DNA of 64,000 nucleotides from contig JAXHUM010000054.1 of NCBI GenBank assembly GCA_034189325.1, positions 153,982 through 217,981 of the forward strand, in the 5' to 3' direction. The notes under the pieces were generated by a model. It worked only from the letters and a program-made list of their open reading frames with translations. It was not told the DNA's origin and searched no databases. Positions 60,204 to 64,000 of the stretch are shown piece after piece; positions within the stretch are counted from its first letter, which is position 1; every line of letters begins with the position of its first letter. The position numbers and the translations under genes are program-made. Origin of the DNA: JAXHUM01 sp034189325. GTDB taxonomy: Bacteria > Desulfobacterota > DSM-4660 > Desulfatiglandales > Desulfatiglandaceae.

Positions 60204-60758
60204 GAATCGATCTCCAGTTGAGCTGTGAGTTCTCAAAAACTCTGGGGAGGAAGAAGTTGTGTGGCTGAGGGCGGGACCTGGAGGGGCTCATAAAGCCGCT
60301 CTATAAACCTGCTCGGGAAGGTGGGCGAATATTCAAGGTTTGGCCAACGCTTGAAGGTAACGGGAATTATACGCCCACTGCCATGCGTGTCGGGTATCCA
60401 CTTTGATAAAGCAGACTTATGAGACCCTCCAGGTCCGACAGCCGTTGTTTTTGAGATGTTGGTATTAGGTCTCTTAATCGGTAGGGTGTCAAAATCCGCC
60501 GCCTTATTTCAACTATTTTACCCGAACTTTTTGACACCTTACCTTAATCGAACAGAAGTATAGGGAAAAAGAGGGGAAGTGTCAATCGCCGTGCAAATGA
60601 GACTCTTTTGCCTTGACTTGATGAAGTATTGCCCGGAAAATATGAGGGCACTCTAGTCATCGAGGGAGACTTGACGCAGGTTGTAGGTGTTTCTGCTGTG
60701 CACAAGACAATACGAGGCTGCTATTTCAGGCATAACCGAACATGAACAACATCCCGGA
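60204..60758. other. Intergenic region between CoA ligase and FlhG-like gene
   Basis: About 555 bp. It holds the inverted repeat at 60480-60543 and no convincing gene. An open frame leads into the FlhG-like gene from a GTG at 60687, but family members start at 60759. Confidence 0.5.
60480..60543. repeat. Imperfect inverted repeat GGTAGGGTGTCAAAA / TTTTTGACACCTTACC
   Basis: Arms at 60480-60494 and 60528-60543 match with one mismatch around a 33-base centre. It could be a stem-loop in RNA, or a small interspersed repeat element. No transposase is near. Confidence 0.55.
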
Positions 60759-61694
60759 ATGTCACACATATATCCGATAGGTGGTGGAAAAGGTGGCACG
60801 GGAAAGAGTTTCATCACAGTCAATCTCGGCTCTCTTTTGGCCGGCCAAGGCAACCGGGTGGTTTTGGTCGACCTGGACCTGGGGGGCTCAAACCTCCATA
60901 CCCTCTTGGGGATAAAGAACCCGAGGCCCGGTATCCATGAGTTTTTGACCAAGGAATGCAAATCGCTTGACCAAGTTGTCCTGCCCAGTAATATTCCAAA
61001 TCTCCATATGATTGCCTCTATGAACTGCTCCCTTGAAATCGCCAACCTCTTCCATGCGCAAAAGCTGAAGATCATACGAGCTGTTCAGAGGCTGCCCTAT
61101 GACTATATCCTTCTAGACCTTGGAGCTGGAACGAATTTCAACACTTTAGACTTCTTTCTGACATCTCCTGAAGGCCTCTTCGTCTTCACCCCGGAACCCA
61201 CATCCATTGAAAATGCCTTTCGGTTTGTCAAGGCGGTCTGTTTGCGAAGACTCAAACAGATTCTCAAGCAGGAGGCCTTTGCATCGATAACAAGGGAGCT
61301 TCTTGATCATGGGGAAGAGAGGCCTATTGGCTCGGTATCCGACATTATAGAATTTGTCATGGGCCGCGATGGTGATAGAGGTCGGCTGTTGAAAGCGCAA
61401 TTGGGGCACGTTCGGTTTAACTTTGTTTTAAATCAATTTCGTGATCAGGTGGATGGCGATCTTGGAAACAAAATCGAGAGGGTTTTTAACAGGCACTTTT
61501 ATTCCGGGTTCAAGTTTTTGGGTCATGTCAGCTATGATGAAAGGGTCCATGACGCGGTGTATTCTCAAAAGGTCTTTGTCAAGAAGTTTCCCTTTACCCT
61601 GGCGGCAACAGACCTTCAGAGGATAGCGGAAAAAGTGAAAGAACCTGGGGGATCGGTTCGGAACTTACCTGTTTCCCCACAGGCAGGCATTTAG
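60759..61694 (+). CDS. FlhG/MinD-like P-loop ATPase
   Basis: A 311-residue ParA/MinD superfamily ATPase. It begins SHIYPIGGGKGGTGKSFITV (deviant Walker A), then RVVLVDLDLGGSNLHTLLG, YDYILLDLGAGTNFNTLDFF, and an FNFVLNQFRDQ segment. FlhG proteins set flagellar number and MinD places division sites, but no flagellar or min genes are nearby. The long middle insertion (CLRRLKQILKQEAFASITRE) is typical of FlhG-like members from Desulfobacterota, as I recall. The J-like/HTH gene follows after 33 bp and is a likely partner. Confidence 0.85.
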   Translation: MSHIYPIGGGKGGTGKSFITVNLGSLLAGQGNRVVLVDLDLGGSNLHTLLGIKNPRPGIHEFLTKECKSLDQVVLPSNIPNLHMIASMNCSLEIANLFHAQKLKIIRAVQRLPYDYILLDLGAGTNFNTLDFFLTSPEGLFVFTPEPTSIENAFRFVKAVCLRRLKQILKQEAFASITRELLDHGEERPIGSVSDIIEFVMGRDGDRGRLLKAQLGHVRFNFVLNQFRDQVDGDLGNKIERVFNRHFYSGFKFLGHVSYDERVHDAVYSQKVFVKKFPFTLAATDLQRIAEKVKEPGGSVRNLPVSPQAGI

Positions 61695-61727
61695 GTCATT
61701 ATTCCGATATTACGAACAGGGTGCCCT

Positions 61728-62435
61728 ATGTCCCTGGCCGGAAGTGCAACATCTTTCCGGCAAAATCCAAAACATCGAATGAACAAGACAATGGTGGCGG
61801 AATTTGACAATCTGAACTACTATGAAATACTCGAAATCCCCATGAGCGCCTCCTCCCTCGAGGTCAGGCAGGCCTATGAGGAAGCCTTTTCAATGTACAG
61901 CGAGGATTCCCTGGTAACCTATTCGCTCTTTGGCGACAAGGAGAGAGAAGAGATTCTAAAGAGGATCGAAGAGGCCTTTGCCACACTAATCGACAGGGAG
62001 AAAAGGGCTGAATATGATAGGAATCTGGTAGATATTGCAGGACAAAACCATAAGGCCGGACCCGTAAGGGATACAGGTCTCAAAACCTCCAAGAACTTCC
62101 CCTCCAATGTGACAACGGCGCAGGGTCTTCTTTCTCATAGAGTGGCTCAAAAGGCTCAACAGCAGGATATAGTTGATCTCGTGGAATCAGTCCTTTCAAG
62201 GGAGGCGATTTCAGGTGAGGACCTCAAAAGAATCAGGCTGTCTTTCGAGGTTGAGCTGGAAGAGATCCATCAAGTCACCAAAGTGAGCCTTCCGGTCTTG
62301 CAGGCCATTGAAGCGGATCAATGGGCCGATCTTCCACCGGAAATCTACCTGAGAGGTTTTTTAAAGTCGTACGCCAAGACCCTCCAGATCGACGCCCAAA
62401 AAACAGTGGAGGGTTACATGAGGCACGCCCGTTAA
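61728..62435 (+). CDS. Degenerate J-domain protein with C-terminal RodZ-type helix-turn-helix
   Basis: Residues 28-95 resemble a J domain (LNYYEILEIPMSASSLEVRQ and the late RAEYDRNL), but the HPD tripeptide needed to activate DnaK is absent (MYSEDSL in its place). The C-terminal 65 residues are an HTH_25-like domain as in RodZ (LEEIHQVTKVSLPVLQAIEA, then LPPEIYLRGFLKSYAK). There is no membrane span. It is probably a scaffold working with the FlhG-like ATPase next to it. AGGGTG precedes the ATG; a later in-frame ATG at 61779 is also possible. Confidence 0.82.
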   Translation: MSLAGSATSFRQNPKHRMNKTMVAEFDNLNYYEILEIPMSASSLEVRQAYEEAFSMYSEDSLVTYSLFGDKEREEILKRIEEAFATLIDREKRAEYDRNLVDIAGQNHKAGPVRDTGLKTSKNFPSNVTTAQGLLSHRVAQKAQQQDIVDLVESVLSREAISGEDLKRIRLSFEVELEEIHQVTKVSLPVLQAIEADQWADLPPEIYLRGFLKSYAKTLQIDAQKTVEGYMRHAR

Positions 62436-62468
62436 AAGCGGGTTTGAAAAGGGAAGCCTGGCAGATGT

Positions 62469-62633
62469 CTAGCTCTTTTTTGAAGTGACTGCCTGAAATG
62501 AAACGATCTGCTGTTTGACTCTGGCGCTCTTGCATTTGGGGCATCTGAACTTGCCCTTTTCATATTCTAAAAGCGACAAGGTCAGAGTGAAAGGCTTGTC
62601 ACATTTTTCACACCTGAATTCATATGCTGGCAT
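62469..62633 (-). CDS. FmdB-type zinc-ribbon protein, 54 aa
   Basis: A 54-codon gene: MPAYEFRCEKCDKPFTLTLS at the start, then FRCPKCKSARVKQQ. Two CxxC pairs (Cys 8, 11 and 31, 34) form a zinc ribbon of the FmdB family, putative regulatory proteins of unknown target. GGAG lies 7 bases before the ATG. Confidence 0.82.
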   Translation of the reverse strand: MPAYEFRCEKCDKPFTLTLSLLEYEKGKFRCPKCKSARVKQQIVSFQAVTSKKS

Positions 62634-62789
62634 GGCACTGCTCCTTGAGGTCTACGTTCCCGACATTCAAGCCTGTGAGGAGAGTGCTATATCTCGACAG
62701 GGTTGTCAAGTTTTTAGGTCGGCTTATTGTCAAATGACGAAGAGGCCGAGATCCGGTCTACAGGGAAGCCATTGCTCCTGATTTCTTAA

Positions 62790-63257
62790 TTAATCCAGGA
62801 ACTTCGGTGGGAATTGCAGGGCATCCGAAAAGCCCATCTCTGGGAGGAGCATAAGGGTGGAGGTCCCATGGGCCATAAGTCTTCCCTCTTGGTTGAGGAC
62901 CTCAGCCTCTGTATACCCCAGTGTTTTTCCGAGCTTAATAAGACGGCCTTTGGCCACAAGCTCGCCAGTTGCGGTTGACGCAAGATAGTTTAGCTTGAGG
63001 TCGACCGATATGGCGCCCATACTCTCATCTTCAATGGAATAATAGGCTGCCCAGTAAGCCGCCGTATCTATGATGGAAGCAAAGACACCACCATGGACCG
63101 CATTGAAGGCATGGAAGTGTTTTTCAGCCACTTTGATCTCGAAGACAGAAAAACCAACACCGATATCTATCAATGACATTGACATCAGGGAGTAGAAAGG
63201 CCCCTTGTTGATAAGCATCTTCAGGTGTTCTATATGCTCGGGATTCGGTCTTTTCAT
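62790..63257 (-). CDS. PaaI-family hotdog thioesterase
   Basis: A 155-residue hotdog-fold protein with the PaaI signature FNAVHGGVFASIIDTAAYWA, followed by VDLKLNYLASTATGELVAKG and a late GRLMAHGTSTLMLLP. Such enzymes hydrolyse acyl-CoA thioesters, often aromatic or medium-chain, and recycle CoA. The substrate is not known. It has its own promoter region toward the porin-like gene. Confidence 0.9.
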   Translation of the reverse strand: MKRPNPEHIEHLKMLINKGPFYSLMSMSLIDIGVGFSVFEIKVAEKHFHAFNAVHGGVFASIIDTAAYWAAYYSIEDESMGAISVDLKLNYLASTATGELVAKGRLIKLGKTLGYTEAEVLNQEGRLMAHGTSTLMLLPEMGFSDALQFPPKFLD

Positions 63258-63343
63258 GGCAACACCCTTGGTGGAATGGAGACACGTGGGTTCAGGTTTG
63301 CGTGGAAAGGCGTCACGTACTGATTCTAGTGAGCTACAAAGAA

Positions 63344-63370
63344 GAAACCCGGGTGACCCCGGGTTTCTTT
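63344..63370. terminator. Intrinsic terminator, probably for the porin-like gene
   Basis: A perfect 10-bp stem, GAAACCCGGG (63344-63353) and CCCGGGTTTC (63358-63367), with loop TGAC. On the minus strand it is followed by TTCTTTG, fitting termination about 30 bp after the porin-like gene; on the plus strand it is followed by TTT. Confidence 0.75.
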
Positions 63371-63401
63371 GTCGAACTAATCTTAATCTGCTTGTGCAGG
63401 G

Positions 63402-64000
63402 TTAGAATTTATACATAATGCCCCAGGCAAGGAGCCACGCGTCATCGGTGCCAATGGTAACATCATCGCCTGTTGCGTAATCAATCCGGGTGTCCTTAAA
63501 GAAATCCCCCGCAATCAGATAGTCGAACTCGCCGCTGAGCGTGAGATTGGGTGTCAGGGCATAGTGGATCTCAAAGTCGAACTCATGCCCTATGACCTCG
63601 TCCGCTAAAGGATTGTCATAGGTCAGCGGATCAGCAGGATCCTCAACAGATCGGAGGTACCAGTATTCGCCGACGAATTTCCACTTGCCCATGGGATACG
63701 TGATGCCCAGGTTGGTGAACCAATGGCCTAAGTTGTGCGTCCCAGATGGGGGCAGGCAGACAGCGGAGAACTCTTCCGGCGCCACGCCGTTACCCCAGAA
63801 ATAGAGGTTCGGGCCCATGGCAATGAGACTGCCTGAGGGGAACCTGGAGGGGGCCTCGACAAAACCGAAGACATCATAGTCATCATCCTCGAAATTGTCA
63901 TCCCCCGAGGAATAGAGCATGCCGGCGTTCACGATGGTCGGTCCGACCTTCATGTTAGCCATGACCCTGCCGTACCAGCCGGACCCGTCCACATCCGGGT
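63402..64000 (-). CDS. Outer-membrane beta-barrel (porin-like) protein, C-terminal part
   Basis: The frame is open to the right edge, so the N-terminus lies outside the window. The visible 199 residues show alternating amphipathic strands rich in aromatic residues (GHWFTNLGITYPMGKWKFVG, EYWYLRS, FDFEIHYALTPNLTLSGEFD) and end with WLLAWGIMYKF, a terminal Phe that is the usual BAM-recognition signal of outer-membrane proteins. No family name can be given from this part. Confidence 0.82.
   Translation of the reverse strand, partial: PDVDGSGWYGRVMANMKVGPTIVNAGMLYSSGDDNFEDDDYDVFGFVEAPSRFPSGSLIAMGPNLYFWGNGVAPEEFSAVCLPPSGTHNLGHWFTNLGITYPMGKWKFVGEYWYLRSVEDPADPLTYDNPLADEVIGHEFDFEIHYALTPNLTLSGEFDYLIAGDFFKDTRIDYATGDDVTIGTDDAWLLAWGIMYKF

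Noticed and set aside
1..64000. tRNA, rRNA, CRISPR array, prophage or insertion sequence
   Set aside because: No T-loop patterns outside coding regions, no regularly spaced repeats, and no transposase, integrase or phage structural genes were recognised by eye.

Overview
The window is a 64 kb piece of a bacterial chromosome from an anaerobic, Gram-negative bacterium, most likely a member of the Desulfobacterota (the former Deltaproteobacteria, sulfate reducers and their syntrophic relatives). The evidence is a lipid A/LPS core gene run, an outer-membrane barrel protein, heterodisulfide-reductase-like CCG iron-sulfur proteins next to a fumarate-reductase-type flavoprotein, acyl-CoA ligases of both AMP- and NDP-forming type, a CooT-like nickel protein and sigma-54 promoters. 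No phage, transposase, CRISPR array, rRNA or tRNA gene was recognised. A run of exactly 100 N (25574-25673) flanked by a perfect 121-bp direct repeat marks it as an assembled scaffold, probably a metagenome-assembled genome.

Layout. 1-9.3 kb: end of mtaB, kptA, priA, an exported Memo-family protein, a TlpA-like lipoprotein with an amidohydrolase, nadA and an AMP-forming CoA ligase. 9.8-16.4 kb: a metallo-beta-lactamase (MBL) fold hydrolase, a DUF2333 membrane protein, glyQ/glyS and mltA. 16.4-29.8 kb: envelope region with lpxC behind a textbook sigma-54 promoter, an NtrY-like histidine kinase, waaA, lpxK, an ELM1-type gene, three glycosyltransferases and two methyltransferases (one interrupted by the N gap). 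30-41 kb: two small translation-factor-like proteins, pyrG, hisS-aspS, MBL proteins, a rhomboid protease fused to a DnaJ C-terminal-like domain, an MFS transporter and an endonuclease-III-like glycosylase. 41-47.6 kb: a stand-alone second EF-G, then an hdrC-hdrB-frdB-frdA-like operon. 47.6-51.3 kb: a PilZ-like gene behind a second sigma-54 promoter, ddl, two tiny genes behind a consensus sigma-70 promoter, and an iron-sulfur protein. 51.3-64 kb: a remarkable 994-residue tandem-CheX membrane protein behind a third sigma-54-like element, its secreted partner, a parS site, parA-parB, DUF3842-cooT, an NDP-forming CoA ligase alpha protein, an FlhG-like ATPase with a J-like/HTH protein, and a porin-like protein cut by the window end.

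The best candidate for an undescribed system is 51.8-55.6 kb. One protein carries two CheX phosphatase-like domains (each keeping the ExxN catalytic motif), a FliM-like LSxDEI motif, a long acidic linker, one membrane span, and an exported coiled-coil domain ending in four 24-residue leucine-rich repeats. The next gene encodes a secreted coiled-coil protein that resembles the exported domain of the first and ends at the same IWxEI motif. This looks like a device linking cytoplasmic CheY-type phosphosignalling to the periplasm. The sigma-54 elements in front of it, of the PilZ-like gene and of lpxC suggest a shared RpoN regime for envelope or surface functions; that link is inference.
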